Position numbers and translations under genes: made by a program. 64,000 bases of DNA from Ipomoea triloba. Taxonomy: Eukaryota > Streptophyta > Magnoliopsida > Solanales > Convolvulaceae. This document shows positions 34,144 to 45,825 of this stretch, piece by piece (the first letter of the stretch is position 1; each line of letters begins with the position of its first letter). The notes beneath the pieces are model-generated. The model was not told where the DNA came from and ran no database searches. It worked only from the letters and a program-made list of their open reading frames with translations. Location: contig NC_044922.1 in NCBI RefSeq assembly GCF_003576645.1, positions 19,230,773-19,294,772 of the forward strand. Reading direction: 5' to 3'.

Positions 34144-34865
34144 TGAATTATTTTCAAAATCTGGACAGCACAATGCCAAGGGTAGAAACGTAATTTTCTG
34201 TTTATGTTTGAAGATCAAATTGACTAAAACTTTTTATGGATATCAAGTACTATAAGTTTAGGTTCTACCATAAAAATTTCAAGTAAAAAGGAGTTCGAGA
34301 AGTGTTCTACCATAAAAATTTCAAGTAAAAAGGAGTTCGAGAAGTATTTTTACCGAATTAATTTCCAAAACTGGTCCATCGAGAAGTATTTTTACCGAAT
34401 TAATTTCCAAAACTGGTCCATGGAGAAAAGGAAATCTGGACAGCACACTGTTAAGGGTATAAATGTAATTTTCTGTGTTTATTTGAAGATCAAATTGACT
34501 AAAACTTTTTATGGATATCAAGTACTATAAGTTTAGGTTCTACCATAAAAATTTCAAGTAAAAAGGAGTTCGAGAAGTGTTCTACCATAAAAATTTCAAG
34601 TAAAAAGGAGTTCGAGAAGTATTTTTACCGAATTAATTTCCAAAACTGGTCCATCGAGAAGTATTTTTACCGAATTAATTTCCAAAACTGGTCCACGGAG
34701 AAAAGGAAATCTGGACAGCACATTGTTAAGGGTATAAATGTAATTTTCTGTGTTTATTTGAAGATCAAATTGACTAAAAATTTTTATGGATATCAAGTAC
34801 TATAAGTTTAGGTTCTACCATAAAAATTTCAAGTAAAAAGGAGGGAGTTCGAGAAGTATTTTTAC
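34144..34865. repeat. Nested tandem repeat, period about 275 bp
   Basis: A block at 34268-34534 recurs at 34543-34809 with only scattered changes, and partial copies lie on both sides. Each block itself contains two overlapping short duplications, one around ttctaccataaaaatttcaa and one around agtatttttaccgaattaat. The short duplications therefore came first. Confidence 0.85.
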
Positions 34866-35819
34866 CGAATCAATCTTTGTAACTACTGTTAATCCACATC
34901 ACTATTAGTGACTTGAAAGTTGATTTGAATGTGTGTTTGAGTATATCTATGATTTATTTGGATATATATATTTCTACATGGGATTGTTTATATTGGTCAA
35001 AGCTAGTGAGGTTTGTCTATTAAACTTAGCTTTTATTGAATTGTATTTGAATGTGTGTTGGAGTATATCTATGATTTTAGTAGTCTATTGTTAATTATAG
35101 TGATTAGTGTGATTAGTGTTACTAATGATATATACTATGATGTTATTGAATGATGACAATGATGAAATTATTGGTGATGATGATTTAATTATGAGTTAAC
35201 GATGGTTATGGATCTTGATTAACTAGTGATTATGGATTATGGTTTATTAATTGAAGTTATGGAATTAATTTTGGATTATGTGATGATTAAAATGTTATAA
35301 ATTAGAAGGGATTAAAGGTTATTTATGAATTAGTAGTCTTCAAAGATCATTAGTAGTCTATTGTTGAACTTTTTGAGATATTTATGAATTAGTAGTCTTG
35401 AAAGTAAACAATGGTGATTAGAGGTTATTTACTTGTGCTTATTTACTTGATCATGTTTGATGCTTTGTGAAAATAATGCAATGATGTTTTGCAGGTGGGT
35501 GGAGAAGTATCATGTTGAGTTGTTGACGGTTACTATTTTCATTTAATTCCATCAATGTTGTATACACACAATAGATTTGTATCATTTATTGGATTTGCAA
35601 TACTCTACCAAAATCAGTTAAAAATGTTACTTTCAGACTTTATGTAATTGCATTTTGTATATATTTTACAATATTGTGTTTTGATGATATATTACTGTAT
35701 TACAGTTTGATTAAATTTTGATGATATATTATTGTGTTTATGGATTTTAAAGCGTCAACAGGTAAATTTAAAAAATAGGGATTTTAATTAAAATAATAAT
35801 TTTTTATATAAAATATATA

Positions 35820-36165
35820 ATTAGCAACGGAAATATCTGTCGCTATTCACTCTCAAATTCGCCACCAGATCTTCAAGTTAAGAAATTAGCGATGGATATT
35901 TTCTTGATTTAGCGACGGATTTTCCGTCACTAGATTTAGCGACAAAAGTTATCGTCGTTATTCCATTGCAAATTTTACCATAATTTCGTCGTCGGAAAAA
36001 ATTTAACGACGGATTTATTTTACTTAGCGACGAAAAAAATTTTGTCGCTAAATTCTAGCGAGAATGGTTTTTGTGACGGACAGATTCCGTCGCTAATCCG
36101 TCACTAAACCTTTTTAGCGACGGATTTTACCCTTTTAGCGACGGACAAAATCCGTCGCTAAAAAC
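35820..36165 (+). repeat. CACTA right subterminal repeats
   Basis: Repeated TTAGCGACGGA/TCCGTCGCTA motifs in both orientations up to the right terminus. Confidence 0.85.
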
Positions 36166-36254
36166 ACGTTTTTTTGTAGTGTATCATAGTTTGAATAATG
36201 GTTTGTTAACTCAAGGCAATTGATATGTGAGATAAAAGGTTGCAGTGAACACTA

Positions 36255-36569
36255 TTGTATCACGCTATAATGGTGGCAGTTATGATGTCAATGATAATGA
36301 CAGCAAGTTTAAAAGTAAAAGAAGGGCAAGCATCCTATGAAGGTACAAGGTGCGTTCAGAAAGTGCATAAATGCTATTTCTGTAACAAACCTGGGCACAA
36401 GAAGGCTGAATGCCTAAAGAGGATAGCTTGGATGGAAATGAGAAGTATACATTCAGTTTCAGTATGCTTTAAATTCAATTTTATTGAGGTTCCTTCTAAT
36501 ACTTGGTGGTTAGATACTGGTGCTACAACACATGTTTCTAACATTATGCAAGGTTTTCTGGTGTTTTAA
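36255..36569 (+). pseudogene. Copia-B gag knuckle and protease remnant
   Basis: One open frame carries the zinc knuckle CYFCNKPGHKKAEC and, about 50 residues on, the copia protease start WWLDTGATTHVSN with its DTGA catalytic motif. It then stops at 36569 just before the repeated segment at 36610-36950. The upstream gag part is missing: the CACTA element sits between leader and knuckle, and no gag N-terminus is found on its far side. Confidence 0.8.
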
Positions 36570-36609
36570 CCTCAAAAGGAAAAATGAAAAGTTTCTTTTC
36601 ATGTGAACA

Positions 36610-36950
36610 AGATGAAAGCTAGAATTAAAGGTATTGGAACTTATAGCTTTAAGCTGGATACATGAATTAAAGGTATTGGAACTTATAGCTTTAAGCTGGA
36701 TACATGCTTTTGCTTTGATCTTGAGAATTGCTTTAAGCTGGATACATGCTTTTGCTTTGATCTTGAGAATTGTCTATATGTTCATACATGCTTTTGCTTT
36801 GATCTTGAGAATTGTCTATATGTTCCATAATGTTCTAGAAATGATCTTGAGAATTGTCTATATGTTCCATAATGTTCTAGAAATCTTGCTTCAGATTGTC
36901 TATATGTTCCATAATGTTCTAGAAATCTTGCTTCAGTATCTAGGTTGGAC
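36610..36950. repeat. Staircase of overlapping tandem duplications in Copia-B
   Basis: A simple order of segments a-b-c-d-e-f is written as ab, abc, bcd, cd, partial-c de, de f: each step backs up about 45-60 bases and copies on. Landmarks are aagctggatacatg, gatcttgagaattg and gttccataatgttctagaaa. Confidence 0.85.
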
Positions 36951-37281
36951 ATATTGGGTTTTAACCTTAAGATTGGAAACAAATATTTTCTTTGTATAAT
37001 CAAAATAACTTTTTTGTGGTTATGGTGTTTTGTTGGATACTTTATATTGTTTCAATCTTAATGCAGACTTTGTTAATTCCTTATTTAATGTTATGAGTGA
37101 GGTTAGTGTTAAAGGAAGTGCATCGAATGAATCTTTAACTTTCTTGTGGCGTAAAAAAGGCTTAGTCATATATCCAAATTAAGGATATTGAGACTTATTA
37201 AGGTTAAAATTTTGTCTCAATTGGATTTTATTGACTGGAATGATGCATGTGTCGATTGCATAAAGGGATAGCAAGTCAGAC

Positions 37282-37884
37282 ATGTATCAAAATACTCAGC
37301 CACAAGAAGCTTGGGATTACCTAATGCACACAGATATCTGTGGCTCTTTTGATAGGCAAAATCGTACTTTTATGGAAATGGTTAGGAGTATGGTTAATAA
37401 ACTGTATATTGCTTGTTTCATTGTGAATGTATGCATTAAGGACAACAACATACTTACTCAATAGGGTTCCTAGTAAGGCTGTTTTAAAACACATTATGAA
37501 CTGAGGACATGAAGGAAACCTAATTTGAGGGATCTTCACATTTGGAGCTATCAAGCTAAAGTGAGGATATATAATTCACATGAAAATAAATTGGATTCCG
37601 TAACCATTATTGGTAATTTCATTGGATATCCAGAAAGGTCTAAAGGATATATACTTTATTGTCCTAATCATAGTACGATGATTGTTGAGTCTGGTAATGC
37701 TTGCTTCATTGAAAATAGCAAAGTCCGTGGGAGTGTGGGAGCTCATAAAGTTGAGATTAAGGAGTCATTGATGGATCCATGTTCATCAAGTGATCCTTTC
37801 CTTGCTGTAGTTCCTATAGCTGCAAATACAGCCTTGTGGAAATACTTTGGAACAACAGCAACTAGATGCTCCAATTCCACATGA
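37282..37884 (+). pseudogene. Copia-B integrase remnants
   Basis: 37282-37464 contains a decayed LIHTDICGPF-like region (LMHTDICGSF). 37525-37884 carries the post-catalytic segment ARIYNPHEKKLD-like text, here VRIYNSHENKLDSVTI, then IGYPERSKGYILYCPNHST and IVESGNACFIEN. The catalytic core between them is largely missing and the frames differ. Integrase would insert element cDNA. The frame ends at the solo LTR insertion (37919). Confidence 0.75.
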
Positions 37885-37918
37885 GGAAGCTAAAGATGAG
37901 GTTGAAACTCAAGTTGAT

Positions 37919-40900
37919 TGTAATACCCCGTAAAATTATTCCAAATAAGCGATATTATTTAATACAAATACTTTCAAAAATAAAATTTATTTTACAACCA
38001 TAAATATTTTTAGCTTAAATGCTATTAAAATAAATTATTTTGTTTAAGGCTTTAAATAAACTATTTTATGATCCAAAAATTTTCTATCCAAAATTTATTT
38101 GAGAGGAGCCTGCTAATATCATTTTTATAACTATCAAACTTTCTAAGCCCAAATAAATTATTCTTCTCAAGTCCATGACTTTGCTTGAGCCCAAATATTC
38201 CTAAGCCCAATTTTTAGCCCATCCCAATTATGAGGAGTTGGAATTCTCTAGACTCACTTAACCCACTTCCTTCTCCTCTCTATAAATATCCCCATTTTCC
38301 CTTCATTTCCTCCCCTCTCCTCTCTCACTCACGTGAGTTCATCCCCAAGAAACCCTAAGTGGTAAGATTTCATCTTCTTCTCCATTATTCCTTCTTCATC
38401 TCTCACATCCTCTATTTTTACCTTGTTCTTGTTTTGTGTATGTATTGAAAAATGATATTTATGATTGTGTGGGGTTTTGCTTAGACTTGAGGTGAATGGG
38501 AAGCTTGTGATTAAGCCTAAGGATTAGGAGGAGATTTTGCTAGAGGATGATAGCATTTGAGGTAAGGTTCTATGGATGTCCAAATCTATTTTGCCCATTT
38601 TCTATAACTTGAAATGTGTATTCTGGGTACAAATCTTTGGTCTAAAATCTTGTTTAAAAGTTTATTTGATTCATAAATCTTTTGTATATAGATATATGTA
38701 TGATTTTGGGTTATAAAAATGTTGTTTGAGTGTGATAATCTGGAAATGCTACTGTGATTAAAGAAGATTGGCTGCTGGAATTTTCAGAGTGGGTGTTTGG
38801 CTGGGTAACGGGCTGGAAGGATGGGAATATAATAAAATTGCCCAAATCTGTTACTGTTAAGCAGAGTGGTGTGTTGGTTGTGTTGTTGCTTTGCGTATAT
38901 AAGGGCATGGGATCGACTCCCCTTGCCAACAGTTGATTGTTAGTTTTTAATATATGATTACATAATAAATGATTTCTTGTGTTTAGAGTAAGACTTGAAC
39001 CATGCACTTAATGCTTAATAATTTGGGTTCCTTACAATCAAGCTACTTTAACCCAATCAAAAATATTTAAGTTTAATATACTATTATATGATATTTAAAG
39101 AGTTATATGTACTAAAGAAACTATTATTTTTGGGAATGGTTGAGTATTGGAAATCGTATGTGTTGGTGTTATGTCTATATATATATTCTTGAATATTGTT
39201 ATAGAGTTCGGTGAGAACTCCTACCTTGAGAAATTATGTTTGAAAATCAGAGCTTATTGAAATTAGGGAAACTATAATTTTATTGGAGGATATGAGTTAT
39301 ATTTACTTTTGAAGGATTATTGATTTTGGAGGAAAGGCATAATCTAGAGAAATACTACTTTGCATACTACTATATTTTAAATTGGAGAACGTATACTATT
39401 TTGGAAAGTATGGATATTGATGGATGTTGGGTATTGACGATGGATTAATTGTTAAATATAGATGCTATTGGAGTAATGATGGATTAAGGGATGCTTATGG
39501 ATTATTCGTGGGTAAATGAGAATGCTTATCGATTAGGGGTTAACCGTGATTATAGTTTAATTACTGATTAATTATTGATTATGAATTGATGATGATTTAA
39601 TTGGTGATTAAACTATGTCTTTGAAACTTCATAAATAAAATCTAGAGTCGGTGTATCACTTTCAAAATTTGTACATCCATAAAAAATTTTAGGTATAATT
39701 CGAACGAATTTTGGTGGTAAATTTGATACAGGTAGAATAGAGTTTTGTAATTATGAATATATAGTTCAAAAATTTTGAATATAGAGTTTTGTAATTCAGA
39801 ACGAATTTTGGTGGTGAATTTGATACAGGTTTGATACTTATCCACTTTCTACAAGAACGAATGAGAACAAATCAATAGAAAGTAAAAAAAAAAAAAAAAA
39901 ATTATCCTTAGAGATGGTTTCCTTTAATAATATTAGGGTTTAGGCTTTACCTTAGAGATGTTGTTTTCTTTCTGCCAATTGTTCGCCTGGGATAATTTTG
40001 TTTCGAAGACAATCGTTGCTGCATTTTGTAGACGTCCAACCGACGAACTGGAGGTTAGGGTTTGTCGACCTCAGCTAACAGATCGAAGGAGTTTGGGTTT
40101 TTGGTGGTTTAATTGCTTCGTTTTTCTTAGCAAAAAGATATAGATGGTGATCTTTTCCATCGACGTAGATGGAAAAACATCCAGATCGACGATTTAACCA
40201 TGGATTTAGGGGTGGATTTTTTGGGAGAAATTTCGAGAAGGGAGGAACGGCGTAGAGGAACCAGAAGCGGCTGGGTAGTGTTTCTAATGTGATGGAGAGT
40301 GTTTATGTGTTTTTAGATTTTTTACGTCTAATTTTTTTTTTTTTTTTAATTATGTTTATAGGTTAAGGCTTTTAATTTATTTGTGGGTTGTGGATCAATA
40401 TTTGGTCAGATCAGTGGAGAGATTTGGGCTTTGGGTTATTAGTAGTGGGCTTGTGATTATATTTTTTTTACTATATATATATCAATAAAATATTATATAA
40501 ATATATGCTTATACATTTGCATGTATAGATGTATAGGTATGTACGTGTATTTCTACTTCAATAATCATATTGGCTGTTGGCACCAACTTCATGTTGATCA
40601 CGACTTACATGTCGGCACCCACTTCAACCTCAGTTATGGCATTTTTCATCTAGCATCATCCTGCTAATTAAATTCGTTTTAATATAGTGTATGGTATATT
40701 CCAAGGATACTCCATTGAGTGTAATGGAAAGTTGTTAATACATAATAAGTTATATATTTTGGTCAACCAAATAAGGAATTGTAATTAATATCACAAATTA
40801 AACAATTTTAAAAATTACGTAGAATTTATAGAGCTCAATTTTATAACTATTCCTTAATTAGAAATTTTTCATGTCCAACTATATTTATTATTTCGTTCTT

Positions 40901-43756
40901 CGTTTATAGGATACGAAGATAATTCTTGCAATCCAACAGTAAGAACCGACAAAGAAACAATCAAAGGTGGAATTCAATCATCATCTCATTACTAAGATAT
41001 AGAGCGTTATTTTGATGAGATAGTTGTAACTAAATAAATTCCGAACAAGAGGGGATAGTGTACGGTATATACAGTTCAAATACTAATGTAGCTTACTAAT
41101 TCCTTAAAAATTTTTACTTCTAAATTTTTTGTATTAAATTTATAATATAATTTATTTCATTTGGTAATTACCCACCTTAAATTTTATTTCTTATTTTAAT
41201 TACAAATAATTATGTTCATAACTTTATTGAAATGGATAAGTCTCATATTTCCTTTTTATATATGAAATTTAATAATACTAATACTTTTTATTAACATAAT
41301 ATAATTATATTATTTTAAAATATTTAGTCCGTGCATCGCACGGGTAACATACTAGTTGAATTAATAGTGGACTAATGAAGATTATTACTAGTGATGTGAT
41401 TATTGGCTATTAATTAATTAATGATGGTTTGGTGATTTAAGATGGTTATAGATGGGTATATGGCTAATAATGATTATAATGGTGATTAGTTGATAATAAT
41501 GGATAAATTGATTAATGATGATGGTTAGGACTATTGATTATTGATTGATTAATGGGATAGTTATGCATGACTATGAGATTATGTGAATGGGTTGATGTTG
41601 AATATTTTATAATTTCGGACTAATTAAGTTAAAGAGGATGATAATAACTAAGATGGTGTTTAATTATTAATGATGGTGGTGGAAGTGGAAGGATGGTGCT
41701 ATGGTAATTTAATGGTGAGGTGTGATTATGAGTAAGATGGTGAGGAGTTGATGAAGGATGGTGATCAATTGTTAATGCTGTGGATTTAAGGGAGATTAAT
41801 AAGAAATGCTTGGACTAATTTTAAAACATGATGATGGTGTAAGGAGGAATGGATGAATATTAGTATTGATATTAATACTAGTATTAGTAATAGTTGATAA
41901 GTGAGGTGTGATTAATTCACAGGTTTCCCGTTGACGTGGCTAGTCTAAGAGTTGAGCCTTAGATCGGCTACTTGCTTTTGGAGCTAAGCTTGAGGTAAGT
42001 TTCTATGTCCGTCAAAACTACCTTTCCCTATCAAATGTACTATTTACCTAATTTGTGTCCTTAAACTATTTTGGAAATGTATTTGAGTTTAAAAGTGTGA
42101 TAAATAGCAAATGAGTATATTTCGGTGTCACCTTATGATTTACAAAGTATGAATATGTGTATGGTTATATAATGAGGACATTATGGTAAATTATTTGAGT
42201 ATGAAACTATATGGCTTTTGGAAGGTATAAACTATATTTATTGCGAGAGATATAAACTATATTATGATTGGAGGATAAAGCTTATGTTTGATGTAAACCC
42301 TATTTTGGAAATGTATATATATTATATATACTCTATCTTGTTTTGGGAAGTGTACTTGAATAGCCTACGAGCAATGGAAAATATCTATGAAAACTATTTT
42401 GAATGAATATTACTATCTTGGAGGAATTATATAATAATGTACCTATTTTGGAGAATATACTTATGTTATAATCTATATGGAGGTTATCTATATTTTTATT
42501 ATTGGAGGTTACGAAAATCTTGGGTTGCGGTCCAGATTATTGTGAGCATTTAGGGCTGCGGTTCTACTTGCTATTGATATGAGAACCTAGGGCTGCAGTC
42601 TTATTGGTTATTGATTGGGTGGGTAACCTGGTAGCAAAAATCCTGGGTTACTAGGGCTAGTAACTACCTTTGGGGCTTGGAATCCCCGGGGTGTGCGCAC
42701 ATAGGTTTCTAGTTCCTGTTTCCATTTATATTGTATAGGTGTGAAGGTTCGGTAGTGGAGGTAAGCTCCGTTCCTATCCTCCTATTGGTGATTTGAGTAC
42801 CTCCATACTTATGTTTTACTTGTTGATTTAACTATAAACTAAGAATTGTTGGATACCTCCACTTGAGCAATATTATGCTATTGTGATATTTGAGAATGAG
42901 ACTTGAGTTATCTATGACTATGAATATATATTGAGAAGGATATGGAGAAAAGCTATGTTTTGAAATGACTATATGGTTTTGAATTCCTCCTTATATTTAT
43001 ATACATTCAAACGTATTTGGAAAGTAATTATTTGTAGAGTTATGCCCTTAAATGATATTGGGGCGTATCTAGAAATGCTATTTTATACTTCATACTTGTT
43101 ATTTTGAAAGTGAGCAGTGATGATGTATAAAGATATTATATTGTTTTAACCGTATGAAGTATTTTACTAAGACCTATTACTTATATGAGCTTATTAAGAC
43201 TTTGAGTGGAGTGTGTTTTATTCTTGACTATTTAAGTTATGTGTGGGAAAACGATTTTGGAAAAGACCTATATTATGTATCTTTGGTGTGAGTTAAATTC
43301 TTTTACTGAATGGTTCCAAAACCTATTTACAAGGCATATCTATTTTCAAAACTATATATGTACTTATTTTACGTGGCGGGGTAGAGCTTACTTAGCATTA
43401 TATGCTAATCCTTTTACTTCTTGTTTTCCAAACCTTGAATGTTTTCAGGACTTGGACTTGTGGCTAGTTGAGAGCACGGAGTAGAACTTGTGTCCGAGAA
43501 TTGGTTATGGTATAGATGTATAAATTAGAATTTGATCTGTTGATGTTCTAGTTAGTTCTGATTGGCCCACTGACCTGTGTATGTGGATTTAGATAGCATC
43601 TTATAGCCTGTGCGTTTGAGCTTAGTTGTAGCCCAAGCGTGGCATAACACCCCTTTGTTTAAGTTTTGGTTTCGCTTCTGCATTTATATTCAGTCTTTTA
43701 GTAAGAAAATCTTTTATTTTGATTTATTTATGGCTTTAGAATTTGGGGGTGTTACA
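37919..43756 (+). mobile_element. Very long solo LTR of a gypsy-type element, 5838 bp
   Basis: TGTAATACCCCG...GGGGGTGTTACA, the same type of terminus as the solo LTR at 14312, with a perfect 5-bp duplication ttgat at 37914-37918 and 43757-43761. No gag-pol, PBS or internal repeat of the termini was found, so it reads as one LTR enlarged by insertions, including a Helitron end at 41329-41355 and a T-rich MITE-like patch near 39640-39860. Orientation is taken from the TGTAATACCC start and is less certain. Confidence 0.8.
41329..41355 (+). mobile_element. Helitron 3' terminus inside the long solo LTR
   Basis: Perfect hairpin CCGTGCATCGCACGG (41329-41343), spacer, then CTAG at 41352-41355 followed by T. 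The 5' end of this Helitron was not fixed; it should lie to the left, possibly near 39640. Confidence 0.75.
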
Positions 43757-43761
43757 TTGAT

Positions 43762-44700
43762 GATCAAGTGCAAACTCAACAGGAAGCGGCTTTAAGGACA
43801 TCTACTAGACAAAGACCAGCCATTCCTGATGTAGTGACTACATTGTTTATGCACTTGAGCATGAAAGTGACTTGGGCATTGATAATGATCCAGTCTCATT
43901 TAACCAAGCCATACAGGGCAATAATTCTCATTTTGGTTATAAAGAGACTTTCTCCCTAGTTTCTAAGAAAGACTCTTTGAGAATTATTTTGATAAAGGTA
44001 TAATGCGTGATGTGAAGGAATATCTTTCTAAGAACTTTGAAATGAAGGATAATGGTAAGACTTCATTTGTGACTGGAATAGAAATATTCCATGATAGATC
44101 ACATGGGATTTTAGGTTTATCCTAGAAGGCTTACATTAACAAAGTTTTAGAAAGATATAAACTGGTAAACTGCAAAGAAGGTCCTGCAGTACTTACAAGG
44201 CACGAAGGACCACATGCTCACATATAGAAGGTATAGAATAACCTGAAGGTTGTAGGTTATTCAGACTCAGACTATGGCGAATGTTTGGATAACAGAAACT
44301 CCACATTCGGACATATTTTCCTACTTGTTGGTGGAGCAATATTTTGAAAAGTGTGAAGGAGTTTGTCATTACTCCTTCCACTATGGAGGTAGAATTTGTA
44401 GCAAGCTTTGAGGCTACAGATTCAAACATCATGGTTGCGCAATTTCATTCCTGGTTTGGGCATTGTCGACACTATAGCCAAACCATTGGGGATTCATTGT
44501 GATAATGCGGCAACTGTGTTCTTCTCAAATAACGACAGATATACTAAAGGTGCCAAGTACATGGATTTGAAATTTCTGTCTGTTAAGGAGAAGGTACAAA
44601 ATCAAAAGAGTATCAATAGTGCATTTTGGCACCGATCTTGTGATCGCGGATCCGTTAACTAAGGGATTGGCGGCCAAAACCTTCATTGGCCATGTTGGTA
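43762..44700 (+). pseudogene. Copia-B reverse transcriptase/RNase H remnant
   Basis: Starts with a pol linker (QEAALRTSTRQRPAIPD), passes the beginning of RT (GYKETFSPVSKKDSLR-like at about 43938-43985) and jumps to the late RT segment (YLSKNFEMKDNG at about 44022), so the RT core with YVDD is deleted. RNase H pieces follow in shifted frames, clearest at 44417-44600 (GLGIVDTIAKPLGIHCDNAA, KYMDLKFL). Several stops and frameshifts. No active enzyme is possible. Confidence 0.8.
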
Positions 44701-45104
44701 AAATTGGGCATACTGGTAAAGTCCTTGTATAACGGTTAATCCTGCCATACATGTATGGATTTATGTTTGATTAGCACATTGGGTTGTTGATACTCTTAGA
44801 TATCTATTCAGGTTTTGATTTTGTTATTGTTGATGTTGATCACTTATTTATGCATAATTCAGAAGTGATAACATTGGTTTTATTTAGTTAAGACATAAGG
44901 AATAAGGTTATTTCGGATTTTGACCTTATTATTATGGTTCGAATTCTTATTAATTGTGATACATGGAAGGGAGCAGGATGCTATGCCAGGCCTGTAACCG
45001 CCATGATTTGGTTAGTAAAGTTCGATGAGGTTCTGATTTCTACATTTTCATATTAAGTGAGCTCAAATTAAGGATTGAAAATGTAAAGTCATGCTTATAT
45101 GAAT

Positions 45105-45713
45105 CAAATGGGAGAAATGTTAGAAATAATTTATTCCTAACGTTGATTCATATAATAAAGGTTTCATGCTTATATGAATCAAGTGGGAGACTGTTAGAAA
45201 TAATTATTTCCTAACATTGATTTATATAATAAAGGTTGTAATTCCATAAGGACTCCCGTTGATGATTAGTGATGTATAAAGGCGGAATTACTGGGTGAAA
45301 TTCCCTCCCTCTCATTCTGTTAAAATTTAAGTATATAAGGGTTAAAAGATGTATAATGGAAAAAGGATATGGGTTCTCCTAAAAGGAGGTTTCACATTCC
45401 TAAAGGGATTTATATTCCTGAAAGGAGGTTTCCCCATTCCTATTGAAAGAGAGTTTCTCTTCACATCTATAAATACCCAGGAAAACTCAGGATCATATGG
45501 TTTTCCAATCATAGGTTTCTAGTCTCCGTATCATCAGGAGGTGATTAAGGCATACAAATCAGAGAGGTAAAGGATTCTTGATTATTCAGGTTAGAGATTA
45601 CATCTTAATGGAATCAAGTAAGTCTATCTTTATTCTTGTTTTAATTAAAGATCCATAATCATGAACATTGTTTAGTTGATTAATTTAATTTACATGCGGT
45701 TCATTGTTATTTT
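45105..45713 (+). repeat. Copia-B PPT region with duplicated U3 start, and 3' LTR (45192-45713)
   Basis: Polypurine tract plus the first ~60 bases of U3 occur twice: first at about 45105-45165 (aatgggagaaatgttagaaa), then at 45183 onward (agtgggagactgttagaaat), the latter leading into the full 3' LTR. The 3' LTR has an extra ~40-bp tandem copy around ggaggtttc and lacks the last ~50 bases present in the 5' LTR. Confidence 0.8.
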
Positions 45714-45714
45714 T

Positions 45715-45825
45715 TTTATTTTCATGCGACCTACATTTTCATCTCCATTATTGCTTCTCCCTTTAACTCCAATGTTGCAACATACATTTTTATAACTCAT
45801 AAAGTACATTATTCTAACTCATAAA
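45715..45825 (+). repeat. 111-bp direct repeat flanking Copia-B, right copy
   Basis: Identical to 28104-28214; follows directly on the truncated 3' LTR. Confidence 0.95.

Larger units (their letters stand above)
31020..36181 (+). mobile_element. CACTA element with captured host exons (Pack-CACTA), 5162 bp
   Basis: Termini CACTACAAAAAAACG (31020) and the inverse ending TTTTTTTGTAGTG (36181), flanked by TAT on both sides (31017-31019, 36182-36184), the 3-bp CACTA duplication. Subterminal regions 31040-31500 and 35820-36165 are dense in TTAGCGACGGA and its complement, the presumed transposase-binding repeats. No transposase is present. The centre holds a GC-rich exon-like segment (31539-31990), an HIR-type exon, two signal peptidase subunit exons and a tandem repeat. 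It is inserted in the gag region of Copia-B. Confidence 0.92.
28215..45714 (+). mobile_element. Copia-B: degenerate Ty1/copia retrotransposon with nested insertions
   Basis: Order: 5' LTR (28215-28759), PBS (28762), leader with a hAT MITE, a CACTA element (31020-36181), gag knuckle and protease (36255-36569), integrase remnants (37282-37884), a solo LTR (37919-43756), an RT/RNase H remnant (43757-44700), PPT and 3' LTR (45192-45713). Removing the two large insertions leaves about 6.5 kb. The gag N-terminus and the RT core are missing and frames are broken. The LTRs are close copies differing mainly by short tandem indels. The last ~50 bases of the 3' LTR are lost and replaced by the 111-bp flank repeat. 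Confidence 0.85.

Noticed and set aside
37919..43756. Complete non-autonomous LTR element
   Set aside because: No second copy of the termini or PBS was seen inside, so a solo LTR is the simpler reading; kept as an open question.
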